Assembly (NCBI GenBank): GCA_036499395.1
Contig: DASYDW010000129.1
Location: 186,001 to 250,000, forward strand
Source: Pirellulales bacterium
GTDB taxonomy: Bacteria; Planctomycetota; Planctomycetia; Pirellulales; JACPPG01
Direction: 5' to 3'
DNA: 64,000 nt
This document shows, piece by piece, positions 35,511 to 43,862 of this stretch. Position numbers and translations under genes: made by a program. The notes beneath the pieces are model-generated. The model searched no databases and was not told the DNA's origin. It saw only the letters and a program-made list of their open reading frames with translations. Each line of letters begins with the position of its first letter. Within the stretch, counting starts at the first letter, position 1.

Positions 35511-37769
35511 CTAGCGCGACCAACGCGGCAGCAACAAACCTTTGGCCCGCGCCAGGACGCTGGCCGCGGTGTCGCCAGGATCGACAGCCATCAAATACGC
35601 GCGCAGGCTGATGAGCAGTTGGCGCGCATGCTCGTCGACCAGCTTCTGTCGCCGCTCCCCCACGACTTCTGGTCGGATCGAGACTTTGATCAGCGTCCGC
35701 AGGAAGGGGGTTCCTGTCGGGTTCTCCTCGCCCGTCACGCCCTGCCGCTCTTCCTGAAACTCGATCTCCATCTTGAAGCGCGTCGCGCGCTGCGAAAACA
35801 TCGGCCGCCCTGGCGAGCCGCAGGTCACGGCCAGCACGACGTGCGTTTCTTTCAGCTCGATCACGTTGGCTTGATGATCGGAAATAAAGCCACGCAGCTT
35901 TTCGACGCTCACTTCCAACGGCACGTCGCTGACCAGTTGCTTTTCGATCACGGGTTCGCCGGCGGTGAACTTGCAGCGCAGTTTCAGCAGCGGCCGGGCC
36001 GCCGTTTCCTGGCCCGAGCCCAACTGCACCACCTTGTTGCGTCCCTGTTCCTTAGCTTGTTGCAAAGCTCGCTTGGCGCGGCAGATCATGGTGTCAGGCG
36101 TGTCGCCGGGCTGAATCTCGGTGACGCCATAGCTGGCGGCGACTCGCTTGTTTCCTAAGTCCTCGTGCGGCAGACCGGCGAACGCCATCCGCAACTGCTC
36201 GGCGCGACGAGTCACGATCTGCCCGTCGCAATCGGCGAAGAACATGATGAACTCGTCGCCGCCATAGCGCGCCAGGATATCTCCCACCCGGCACGACCCC
36301 AACATCAGCGCCGCGTAGGCCCGCAACACTTCGTCGCCGGCGCGATGCCCGAAGTCTTCGTTGATGTGCTTAAAGTGATCGACCCCCGTGATGATCATGC
36401 TGCAGCGCCGCTTCTCGCGCGTATGCACTTCGACGGCTGTTTCGACGAGCCGGTCGAACTCGGCCCGATTGGGGAGCCGGGTCAGCGGATCGCGCGTGGC
36501 CATATCGCGCAAGTGCGGCGATTGTTCGTGGCCGGCACCCTCCGGAGCGCTGTCGCGCAGGACCACGACCAGCCCCTGCGACGTGCCGTCTTCACTCGTC
36601 ACTGGGCAGGCGCGGGCGTACACCGTCAATACGTGGCCGTCGCGGCCGCGCACATTCACTTGGCCTGACCAGGTCGTGCCCGTCTTCAGGGCGTAGGCCA
36701 TCGGGCATTGGTCATCGTGAATGACACAGCCGTGCTCGTCGCGCAGACGTAGCAGGCTGGGCGCCCAGTTGCGCAAATAAACATTTTCGGCCGGCACGCC
36801 CGTCAGACGTTCGGCCCCCGCGTTCCACCGAATGATGCGCAGCGCCGCGTCGACGAAGATCACGCCGTCAGGCAGTTCGTCGATCAAGCGCTCCTGGAAA
36901 ATCGGCACCTGATAAAGTTGCGGCGACGGCGACTCGCGGTCATTTAACCGCCACACGGAATTCACTTCCGAAGGATCGAGTTGTTGCAACCAACGGCGCG
37001 GCACAAGCTCCAACAGCTTTGATTCGTCGTGGTCGTGCAATTCGCAGAACGACTTGACCAGCCGTGGATCGAATTGCCGGCCGGCGTGACGATAAAGCTC
37101 GTGAAAGGCCTGTTGCCGTGTCAGGGCCGGCCGATAATCGTGGTCCGTGGTCATGGAATCGAAGGCGTCCATGATCGCCACGATGCGCGATCCCAACGGC
37201 AACGATTCCCCCAACACGCCCAGCCCCAGACGGCTGCCATCGAACCAAGCCGGCGTGTAGAGCAAGATGTCCTGCAAGGTTTTGGCCGCGCAGCAACTGC
37301 GCAGGATTTCGAGCCCCACGAGCCAATGCCCTTCGACCACGGCCATTTCTTGCGGCGCCAGCGGACCGGGTTTGTTCAGGATCTGCTCCGGCACGCCGAT
37401 CTTGCCGACGTCGTGCAACAGGGCTGCCACCTCGATTTCGTCGCGCCGCTCCGGAGGCAATCCCAACCGATGGACCCAGGCGGAACACCCTAGCGCCACG
37501 CGCAGGCAGTGCCGGGCTGTCGGTTCGTGCTTCCACTTCAGCGCGGTGTACAGACTGCTGGCAATGCCTAGCCGTGCCTGTACCAGGGCGTTCTCTTGCG
37601 TGGGGGGAAGCTGCAAGGGAGCGCTGCGCGACGCGCGCGGGGCGTCATGCAAGTCCGATAACAATTTCGTCAGTTCGTTGGGTTGCTCGCCGGTACCGAG
37701 GACCGGGAATTCGGTCCCACCGACGGCAGGAAAGGATGGGGAGGTAGTCGTAGATGTCATTGTTGCCAA
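35511..37769 (-). CDS. HD-GYP-like / PAS / GGDEF signalling protein with C-terminal unknown domain
   Basis: This 752-residue soluble protein has an HD-type domain at about 70-260 (HDVGKIG, residues 119-125). The expected HHExxDGxGYP motif is replaced by LYTPAWFDGSRLG, so c-di-GMP hydrolysis is doubtful. A PAS domain lies at about 265-400 (DELPDGVIFVDAALRIIRWN), then a diguanylate cyclase at about 425-560 with an intact GGDEF (near 502-507). The last about 180 residues (PLLKLRCKFTAGEPVIE onwards) form an unrecognised domain. The protein probably makes c-di-GMP in response to a PAS-bound signal. No transmembrane segment is seen. Confidence 0.85.
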   Translation of the reverse strand: MATMTSTTTSPSFPAVGGTEFPVLGTGEQPNELTKLLSDLHDAPRASRSAPLQLPPTQENALVQARLGIASSLYTALKWKHEPTARHCLRVALGCSAWVHRLGLPPERRDEIEVAALLHDVGKIGVPEQILNKPGPLAPQEMAVVEGHWLVGLEILRSCCAAKTLQDILLYTPAWFDGSRLGLGVLGESLPLGSRIVAIMDAFDSMTTDHDYRPALTRQQAFHELYRHAGRQFDPRLVKSFCELHDHDESKLLELVPRRWLQQLDPSEVNSVWRLNDRESPSPQLYQVPIFQERLIDELPDGVIFVDAALRIIRWNAGAERLTGVPAENVYLRNWAPSLLRLRDEHGCVIHDDQCPMAYALKTGTTWSGQVNVRGRDGHVLTVYARACPVTSEDGTSQGLVVVLRDSAPEGAGHEQSPHLRDMATRDPLTRLPNRAEFDRLVETAVEVHTREKRRCSMIITGVDHFKHINEDFGHRAGDEVLRAYAALMLGSCRVGDILARYGGDEFIMFFADCDGQIVTRRAEQLRMAFAGLPHEDLGNKRVAASYGVTEIQPGDTPDTMICRAKRALQQAKEQGRNKVVQLGSGQETAARPLLKLRCKFTAGEPVIEKQLVSDVPLEVSVEKLRGFISDHQANVIELKETHVVLAVTCGSPGRPMFSQRATRFKMEIEFQEERQGVTGEENPTGTPFLRTLIKVSIRPEVVGERRQKLVDEHARQLLISLRAYLMAVDPGDTAASVLARAKGLLLPRWSR

Positions 37770-38097
37770 TACGCTAGGGCACTAGGAAACCGCCAGGCAG
37801 GCCGCGCCCCTGAGGATGTGGATTTGTGCGCCTGCCACTGGAAACCATAGTTCGAAACGCCCACCGTCGTGGCGAAAAAGTACGGCCTGCGCACAGCGTG
37901 CTACGGCCACGTGCGCACAAGTCCCGTACAAACGCCGGTTTTCCCGGTTATGCCGCCGCGGATGCGCCGCTTGCGAAAGCCCAGGCGCGGCTTTAACCTG
38001 ACGCCGACGCCCACGCAGCGCCATGCCATCGCGAGCTTACGAGTGCGGCCGGCTTCTCGGCGCGCTACGCTTCGCGGGCAATTCCCGGAGAAACATC
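37770..38097. other. Divergent intergenic region
   Basis: This 328-bp gap separates the GGDEF gene from the fumarylacetoacetase-family gene. It carries the ggag/GTG initiation site at 38087-38100. No other feature was seen; the short frames here have no conserved look. Confidence 0.4.
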
Positions 38098-38964
38098 GTG
38101 AGATTCGTGACTTTTCAAACCGCGCAAGGCCCGCGTGTCGGCAGCGTACGCGATGGACGATACGTCGATCTGGCCCGCACAGACTCGACCCTGCCTTGGT
38201 CGCTTAAGGAATTACTGGCGGGCGGACCCGAAATCATGCGCCGTGCCGCGGCCGCCCATGCCAAGGGTGCCACGATCGATCCCGGCACCGTGCGCGTGCT
38301 CGCGCCGATTCCTGAACCGCAAAAAGTCATCTGCGTCGGCCTCAACTATGCGGACCATGCGCGCGAAAGTGGGCTTGAGCCTCCGCCCGAACCCGTGATC
38401 TTCAACAAATTCCCCACCGCCGTGGCCGCGCATGGCGACGCGATTCCGCTTCCCGGCGAAAGCCACGAAGTCGATTACGAGGCCGAACTAGTCGTCGTGA
38501 TCAACCGTCGGGCGCGGCGCATCGCGGTCGAAAACGCCCATGAATACATCGGGGGCTATTGCGTCGGCAACGATGTCTCGGCCCGCGACTGGCAGAGCGG
38601 TAAACCTGGCAAACAATGGCTGCTCGGCAAAACGTTCGATAGTTTTGCCCCTTTCGGGCCCGAGTTGGTCACGCCGGACGAAGTGGGCGATCCCGGCCAC
38701 TTGCGCATTCAATGTCGTGTGAACGGTCAAACGTTACAGGACTCGAACACCGATCAGCTCATCTTTTCGGTGCCGCGACTGATTGCGTACATCTCGCAGG
38801 TTTGCACGCTCGCACCGGGCGACGTGATTTTCACCGGCACGCCGCCGGGCGTTGGCTTTGCACGCAAGCCGCCGATCTTCCTTAAGCCTGGCGACAAGGC
38901 GGAAGTCGAAATCGAGCGCATCGGGCTGCTGCGAAATTCGTTCGTGGCGGACGCCGGAAACTAA
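38098..38964 (+). CDS. Fumarylacetoacetate hydrolase family protein
   Basis: The GTG at 38098 is chosen for its ggag (38087-38090) seven bases upstream; the frame is open to 38023 but that start has no support. The 288-residue product has the N-terminal cap RFVTFQTAQGPRVGSVRDG and the catalytic region ICVGLNYADHARESG. The metal ligands are glutamates in YEAELVV and the aspartate of NDVSARDWQ, followed by GKTFDSFAPFGP and FTGTPPGVGF. Members hydrolyse or decarboxylate 2-oxo acids such as homoprotocatechuate products. The substrate is unknown. Confidence 0.92.
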   Translation: MRFVTFQTAQGPRVGSVRDGRYVDLARTDSTLPWSLKELLAGGPEIMRRAAAAHAKGATIDPGTVRVLAPIPEPQKVICVGLNYADHARESGLEPPPEPVIFNKFPTAVAAHGDAIPLPGESHEVDYEAELVVVINRRARRIAVENAHEYIGGYCVGNDVSARDWQSGKPGKQWLLGKTFDSFAPFGPELVTPDEVGDPGHLRIQCRVNGQTLQDSNTDQLIFSVPRLIAYISQVCTLAPGDVIFTGTPPGVGFARKPPIFLKPGDKAEVEIERIGLLRNSFVADAGN

Positions 38965-39016
38965 ATCGCATTAAGGCGACGGCCGCGGGGTTCGAGGTGC
39001 CAAGCCGGCTCAGTGC

Positions 39017-39772
39017 TCAGCACAAGTCCAGCCCCTGGCTGGTCGCATCCTTGGCCGGCGGCCAATTGAGCAGAGCGTCTTTCCAATTGGCCGCGCTCGG
39101 TAGATGCAGCAAGAAGCTGGTCGTGTCCGCGGCGCCATCGGCCGGCGCGGCAAATCGAAACGCCGACCATTGCTGTAGCCAGCGCAAGATGCGTTCGATC
39201 CATGGCGGCCTTGCCCTCGCCAATCTCTGGTTCCATTGAAAGGCTTCGATGAATCGCCCCGCGCTGTGCGCAAAGCGGGGTGCCACCGGAGATCGGCAAG
39301 CCACCAGGAACAGACTGCTCGGGAAGTCGGGATCTCCTTGCCATCCCAGAATGGCCGCGTCGAGATCGGCCACAAGGCGTTCGAGTCCGACGGGGGTCAG
39401 CACGCGCGATAATCCGGCTTGGGGTCGCTCGTTGCCGATGTCGGCCGTTATTAGCACCATGCCCCCTGGCGCGAGCAGCGGAAGCGATATTTGCAGCAGC
39501 TCAGCCGTTTCCTCGAAGCGAGTTAGCAAGTCGAGGCACAGCAAGGTCTGCAACGAATCGCATTCGACGGGAAGATTGCCTAGATCCAGTTCCCGCCGCG
39601 CGTTGGGCAACGTGGGGACCTGGCAATTCAACACGAGTTCTCCCGCGAACTGCCGGCGCAGCCAGTCGGCCGCCTCGCCCGAGGCACGCTCTCCTGCCAG
39701 CAGCGCCACCGGCCCGCCCAGTTCGAGCGTCGTGCTGGCGGAAGTGAGGAATTGCCGTACGAAATCTCGCAT
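39017..39772 (-). CDS. Class I methyltransferase-like protein (possibly non-catalytic)
   Basis: The 251-residue protein shows a Rossmann-like order: LELGGPVALLAGERASGEAAD, then LLCLDLLTRFEETAELL and LLAPGGMVLITADIG. The glycine-rich SAM motif is poor, so SAM binding is uncertain. The C-terminal part is helical and basic (RARPPWIERILRWLQQWSAF) with no recognised domain. It may be a degenerate methyltransferase. Neighbours do not indicate a pathway. Confidence 0.6.
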   Translation of the reverse strand: MRDFVRQFLTSASTTLELGGPVALLAGERASGEAADWLRRQFAGELVLNCQVPTLPNARRELDLGNLPVECDSLQTLLCLDLLTRFEETAELLQISLPLLAPGGMVLITADIGNERPQAGLSRVLTPVGLERLVADLDAAILGWQGDPDFPSSLFLVACRSPVAPRFAHSAGRFIEAFQWNQRLARARPPWIERILRWLQQWSAFRFAAPADGAADTTSFLLHLPSAANWKDALLNWPPAKDATSQGLDLC

Positions 39773-40167
39773 CGAGCCTCCTGTCGAAACTTGTGCGGCA
39801 GGAAGTTACTCGGATCGTCATTGACCGGTCAATGCGAAAGCTCTCGGGCGCCAGCGGTGATAGCAGTACGTTAGGCGAGCATTACGTCTTACTCGTCCGC
39901 GGAATCAAGGCGCGCCTTTGGCGAATGCCGCGAGCCTGGTAAACCCGCGCAGCGCCCCGGGCGGAAAGTAGAGAGCCAGCCGCCCTCCTGCCGAAAGTCT
40001 TTGCAGGGCTACCGCTGCTCAGCGACTGCTATCACATCCCGCCTCGATTTCCACGCTGTCTGCCTGCAAGTGCCCTCGGCCGCGCAATACCCAGCGCCCG
40101 GCCGCCGCCCGCATCCTGACGTTCTTCTACTGACTACTGATCCCAGGCAACCGTTGGCGAATTTCTC
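39773..40167. other. Divergent intergenic region
   Basis: This 395-bp gap lies between the methyltransferase-like gene and the acidic-tail membrane protein gene. No convincing frame, RNA gene or repeat was seen. Promoters for both neighbours presumably lie here. Confidence 0.4.
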
Positions 40168-41277
40168 ATGGTGCAGTTTTTTCGTTCCCGCCAAGGTGAT
40201 GATCGTCGTCGTCGCGTAGTGACCGATGAGGGCGTGCCCGCGCCGGCCGCGTCGAGCTCGGCTCGCGCCGGCAGTTCTGCGCGCAGTGGCACGCGGCGCT
40301 ATCCGGTCGAGGCGCATCGCGATCATCAGCCGCGGTTGATCGACCTGATCCCGCAAAGCCTGACAAAGCTGTTCCTGCTATTCTTCCTCGGTGTCGCCGC
40401 GATCGCCGGCATCGAGGCGGTATACGCCACGCGCGTGCTGGAATTCAGCGAAGGGCACCTGCCCACGTTCGACATCACAGCCGAGGGAAGCCTGAACAAC
40501 TGGTTCACCTCGTTGACGCTCGACCTGGCCTGCGTCGTGGCACTGGTGATTTACTCGCTGCGCAAGCACCGGTTGGATGACTATCACGGTCGCTATCGCG
40601 TATGGCTGTGGGCCGCGGCGTGTTGGCTGTTTCTATCAATTGATGAAGCGGCCTGCCTGCATGAGAGCATTCAAGCCCTGTTGCGCGAATTCGCCAAACA
40701 GTCGGTTCGCGAAACCGAACTTGTCTGGATCGGTGGCTACCTGCTGTTGGTGGGCGCTGTCGCCCTGCGGCTGGTGTTCGAGATGCGGCAATGCCGCTCC
40801 GCGGTCGTCGCTTTTGCCCTGGCCGGAGCCACTTATCTTGCCGCCGTGACGGCACACTTTGCCTGGCTGCCGGAGCAAGTCGCTGAGTTTCGCGTGCTGA
40901 TCGAAGAAGGGTGCGAGATGGGCGGGAGCCTGTTCCTGCTCCTTTCGATGTGCTTGTACGCCCGCTTTGTCGTGCTCGACGCGAAGGGGCTGATCGCCGC
41001 GCAGCCTGAGAAGGAAAAGCAGCCTGCTGCGAAACCACGGCGTGGGCTGTTCGGCCGACAGGCGAAAATCGACGCCGCACACACCTCGGTCCGCCCCGCC
41101 TCGAAGCGCAGCGACCTGGACGCCGTCGCCGTTACGGCCAACGACGATGAAGAAGAGGACGACGAAGAAGACGACGAGGACGGTGAAGAGAGCCAAGGCG
41201 CACACAAACTCTCGAAAGCCGAGCGCAAGACGCTCCGTCGTCAACAAGAACGGCAGCGCAAGCAGCGCCTAGGGTAG
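40168..41277 (+). CDS. Multi-pass membrane protein with SIDEAACLHE motif and acidic tail
   Basis: This 369-residue protein has a basic, Arg/Ser-rich N-terminus and about six hydrophobic segments between residues 70 and 275, including LFLLFFLGVAAIAGIEAVYA. The third segment contains SIDEAACLHE, with Asp, Glu, His and Glu placed like a metal site; a late EEGCEMGGS could add acidic ligands. The C-terminal 90 residues are basic, then strongly acidic (DDEEEDDEEDDEDGEE), then basic again. A CREST-type hydrolase is one possibility, not established. No partner is evident. Confidence 0.7.
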   Translation: MVQFFRSRQGDDRRRRVVTDEGVPAPAASSSARAGSSARSGTRRYPVEAHRDHQPRLIDLIPQSLTKLFLLFFLGVAAIAGIEAVYATRVLEFSEGHLPTFDITAEGSLNNWFTSLTLDLACVVALVIYSLRKHRLDDYHGRYRVWLWAAACWLFLSIDEAACLHESIQALLREFAKQSVRETELVWIGGYLLLVGAVALRLVFEMRQCRSAVVAFALAGATYLAAVTAHFAWLPEQVAEFRVLIEEGCEMGGSLFLLLSMCLYARFVVLDAKGLIAAQPEKEKQPAAKPRRGLFGRQAKIDAAHTSVRPASKRSDLDAVAVTANDDEEEDDEEDDEDGEESQGAHKLSKAERKTLRRQQERQRKQRLG

Positions 41278-41331
41278 TCGCCCTCCGGCGGCGAATTGAA
41301 GTTCACGCCACGATCTATGTTCGCGCGGTGC

Positions 41332-42402
41332 TCACGGGAGCTCGCTCGATAATTCGGCCGGGTCGTTGAATCCTTGCCACAGCTCGTCGGGCAGCCCGGC
41401 GAAGGTTCGTACCAGCCGGGCGCTACGCGGCTCTTCGCCGTTCACGCAACGAATGTAAATCGCTTTCACTTGCGCCGGATGGCGCCGCGCCAGCTCGGCA
41501 TAAACTTCGGGATCGTGCTCGCCCGAGTCGCCGACGCAGACGAATTGCCTTCGCGGCAGATTCGCGAAGATCTCGGCGATCACGGCCAGCTTCTTCGAGC
41601 CGTCCTTGTCGGATTCGAGCGTGCTGGCGTTCTTCCAGCGGAAGTGGCGCATGTGGAACGTGCCGGCCGGAAAGCCGTGGCCGGTCACGAACTCCGATAG
41701 CGGCGTGTACAACTGCCAAGGGCTGCGCGATACATAATGAAACGCCGCGCCGGCAGCATGCCAGCGCCGATAAAGCTCGCCCATGCCAGGCACCGATTCA
41801 AAGTCGCGAAAGAAGGTTTGCCGCAACAGTGCCGCCCGATCGTGGACGTGCGTCACTTTAATCGTGTCGTCGATGTCCGAAATCACCGATACCCCTTGCT
41901 CGCCCAACAGGTGCAACGCCGCGCGAATCCGCCGCGGATCGCCCGACGGCATCATCACGTCCAGCAGCAGCCAACGCTCGTTCGAATTCGACACGCCGTC
42001 GTCGACGGCTTGCGCCAGCAACGCCGCCTCGACCGCTTCAGGAGGCAAATGCAAGGCGTCGACGATATGGCCATTCGGCGTCGACGGGGTGAGTTCGAAC
42101 GAGTCGTTTCCTATTCGGACCGCGACCGCCTTGCGTGGTTGATTATCGACCAGGAAGGCCCACAGCCGTTCGGAGAACAACTCGCCTTCGACACTGGCCC
42201 GCTCGATCCCCAGCCAATGGCGCAGCATATTCACGGCCGCCGCCCGGCGCAGCGAGTTCGTCTCGGGCTTGAAAATCCAGCCGTGGAAGGCCAGATGCCA
42301 ACGCCGCGCCGTGGAGTCGAAGTGGCCGATCGTCGGGAAGAAGATCAGCGAGTCATCGCCGTGAATCTCGATTTTCGATCGTCGCGCCATCGTGCTCAGC
42401 AT
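41332..42402 (-). CDS. App1/DUF2183 family phosphatase
   Basis: This 356-residue protein has an N-terminal beta-rich part (FHGWIFKPETNS) and a C-terminal HAD-like domain. The latter starts with VISDIDDTIKVTHVHDR, the DxDxT nucleophile motif, then YVSRSPWQLY, a lysine segment DGSKKLAVIAE and VCVGDSGEHDPEVY. This is the catalytic domain of yeast App1 Mg2+-dependent phosphatidate phosphatase, found in many bacteria. The substrate may be phosphatidate or another phosphorylated lipid. MARRSKIEI at 42390 is an alternative start. Confidence 0.85.
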   Translation of the reverse strand: MLSTMARRSKIEIHGDDSLIFFPTIGHFDSTARRWHLAFHGWIFKPETNSLRRAAAVNMLRHWLGIERASVEGELFSERLWAFLVDNQPRKAVAVRIGNDSFELTPSTPNGHIVDALHLPPEAVEAALLAQAVDDGVSNSNERWLLLDVMMPSGDPRRIRAALHLLGEQGVSVISDIDDTIKVTHVHDRAALLRQTFFRDFESVPGMGELYRRWHAAGAAFHYVSRSPWQLYTPLSEFVTGHGFPAGTFHMRHFRWKNASTLESDKDGSKKLAVIAEIFANLPRRQFVCVGDSGEHDPEVYAELARRHPAQVKAIYIRCVNGEEPRSARLVRTFAGLPDELWQGFNDPAELSSELP

Positions 42403-42566
42403 TCCCTGTCATTCGCGCGTTGGTTCAGTTCACGGCATCGCGTCAGGTCCGGGTCTGGATCGAACGAACCTTTACCCCTAACATACGTTCTCGGCATTTT
42501 ACGTGCTCTGTCGGACGGAGCACGCTCTGCACGATTCGGGCCGTCGGCTTCGCAATAGGACATTTC

Positions 42567-43862
42567 ATGGATCGGGTGCTGACACTGGTTTTAGGCGGCG
42601 GGCGCGGCCAGCGGCTGTACCCATTGACCAAGTTTCGCTCGAAGCCGGCCGTGCCGCTGGGGGGCAAATATCGACTCATCGATATTCCGATCTCGAATTG
42701 TATCGCCAGCGGGTTGAATCGCATTTACGTACTGACGCAATTCAACTCGGTCAGCCTGCACCGGCATATTCGTCGCACGTACAACTTCGACGTTTTCAGC
42801 GGCGGCTTCGTCGAGATTCTCGCTGCCCAGCAGACGCTCGACGGTTCGGATTGGTATCAAGGAACGGCCGACGCGGTGCGCCAGAATTTGCGTTATCTGC
42901 AGCAGCCGGGGGTCGACCTGGTGCTGGTGCTGTCGGGCGATCAGCTCTATCGCATGGACTTCGCGGCCATGATCCGTTCGCACCTGGAGTCGCGCGCCGA
43001 CGTGACGATCGCGGCGCTGCCGGTCGATCGGCAAGCGGCCTCGGGCTTTGGCATTATGCGGATGGACGACTCGGGACGCGTCGTAGGGTTTTTGGAGAAG
43101 CCGAAGACGACCGAAGACGTCAACCTGGTGCGGACCGAGCCGGCCTGGATCGACGCGCGCGGCGTGGCCAGCAAGGGGCGCGACTGCCTGGCCAGCATGG
43201 GCATCTATTTGTTCAACCGTCGGACGCTAGTCGATCTGCTGACGAAGACCGACTATCACGATTTCGGCAAGGAGATTTTCCCGGCCTCGATTCGCACGCA
43301 GAAGGTGCAGATGTACCTCTTCGACGGTTACTGGGAGGACATCGGTACGATCCGTTCGTTCTACCAGGCCAATCTCGAACTGGCCGCGGCGACACCGCCG
43401 TTCGATCTGGCTTCGGCCGTGCAGCCGGTCTACACCAGTCCGCGCTTTCTTGCCCCCACGCGCATCGCCGGAGCGACGATCAAGGGGAGCCTGCTGGCCG
43501 ACGGCTGCGACATCGGCGCCGGCGCGGTAATCGAAAACAGCGTCGTCGGCTTGCGCTGCAAGATCGGCCGCAACGTAACGATTCGCAATGCCGTGATCAT
43601 GGGGGCCGACTTCTACGAATCGCCCAACGACCTGGCCGCCGACCGAACCGAGGGGCGCACGCCTCTGGGGATCGGCGATGATACCGTGATCGACGGCGCG
43701 ATTATTGACAAGAACTGTCGCATCGGCGCCGGTGTGCGGATCACGAACGAACGCGGCCTGGACATGACCGACGAAACACCGCAAGGCATGGTCCGCGACG
43801 GCATCGTCGTCGTGCCGAAGGACGCCGAACTCGCGAACGGCTGGTCGCTAGGCGGGCGTTAG
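42567..43862 (+). CDS. glgC: Glucose-1-phosphate adenylyltransferase (GlgC)
   Basis: The ATG at 42567 (MDRVLTLVLGGGRGQRLYPL) gives 431 residues. The nucleotidyltransferase half shows KFRSKPAVPLGGKYRLID, LSGDQLYRMDF, GIMRMDD and VGFLEKPK. The sugar-1-phosphate site includes WYQGTADAVRQN. The C-terminal left-handed beta-helix is seen as repeated IGAGAVIENSVVGLRCKIG units. It makes ADP-glucose from ATP and glucose-1-phosphate, the entry step of glycogen synthesis. Its 3' end overlaps that of hemY by 15 bp in convergent orientation. Confidence 0.96.
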   Translation: MDRVLTLVLGGGRGQRLYPLTKFRSKPAVPLGGKYRLIDIPISNCIASGLNRIYVLTQFNSVSLHRHIRRTYNFDVFSGGFVEILAAQQTLDGSDWYQGTADAVRQNLRYLQQPGVDLVLVLSGDQLYRMDFAAMIRSHLESRADVTIAALPVDRQAASGFGIMRMDDSGRVVGFLEKPKTTEDVNLVRTEPAWIDARGVASKGRDCLASMGIYLFNRRTLVDLLTKTDYHDFGKEIFPASIRTQKVQMYLFDGYWEDIGTIRSFYQANLELAAATPPFDLASAVQPVYTSPRFLAPTRIAGATIKGSLLADGCDIGAGAVIENSVVGLRCKIGRNVTIRNAVIMGADFYESPNDLAADRTEGRTPLGIGDDTVIDGAIIDKNCRIGAGVRITNERGLDMTDETPQGMVRDGIVVVPKDAELANGWSLGGR

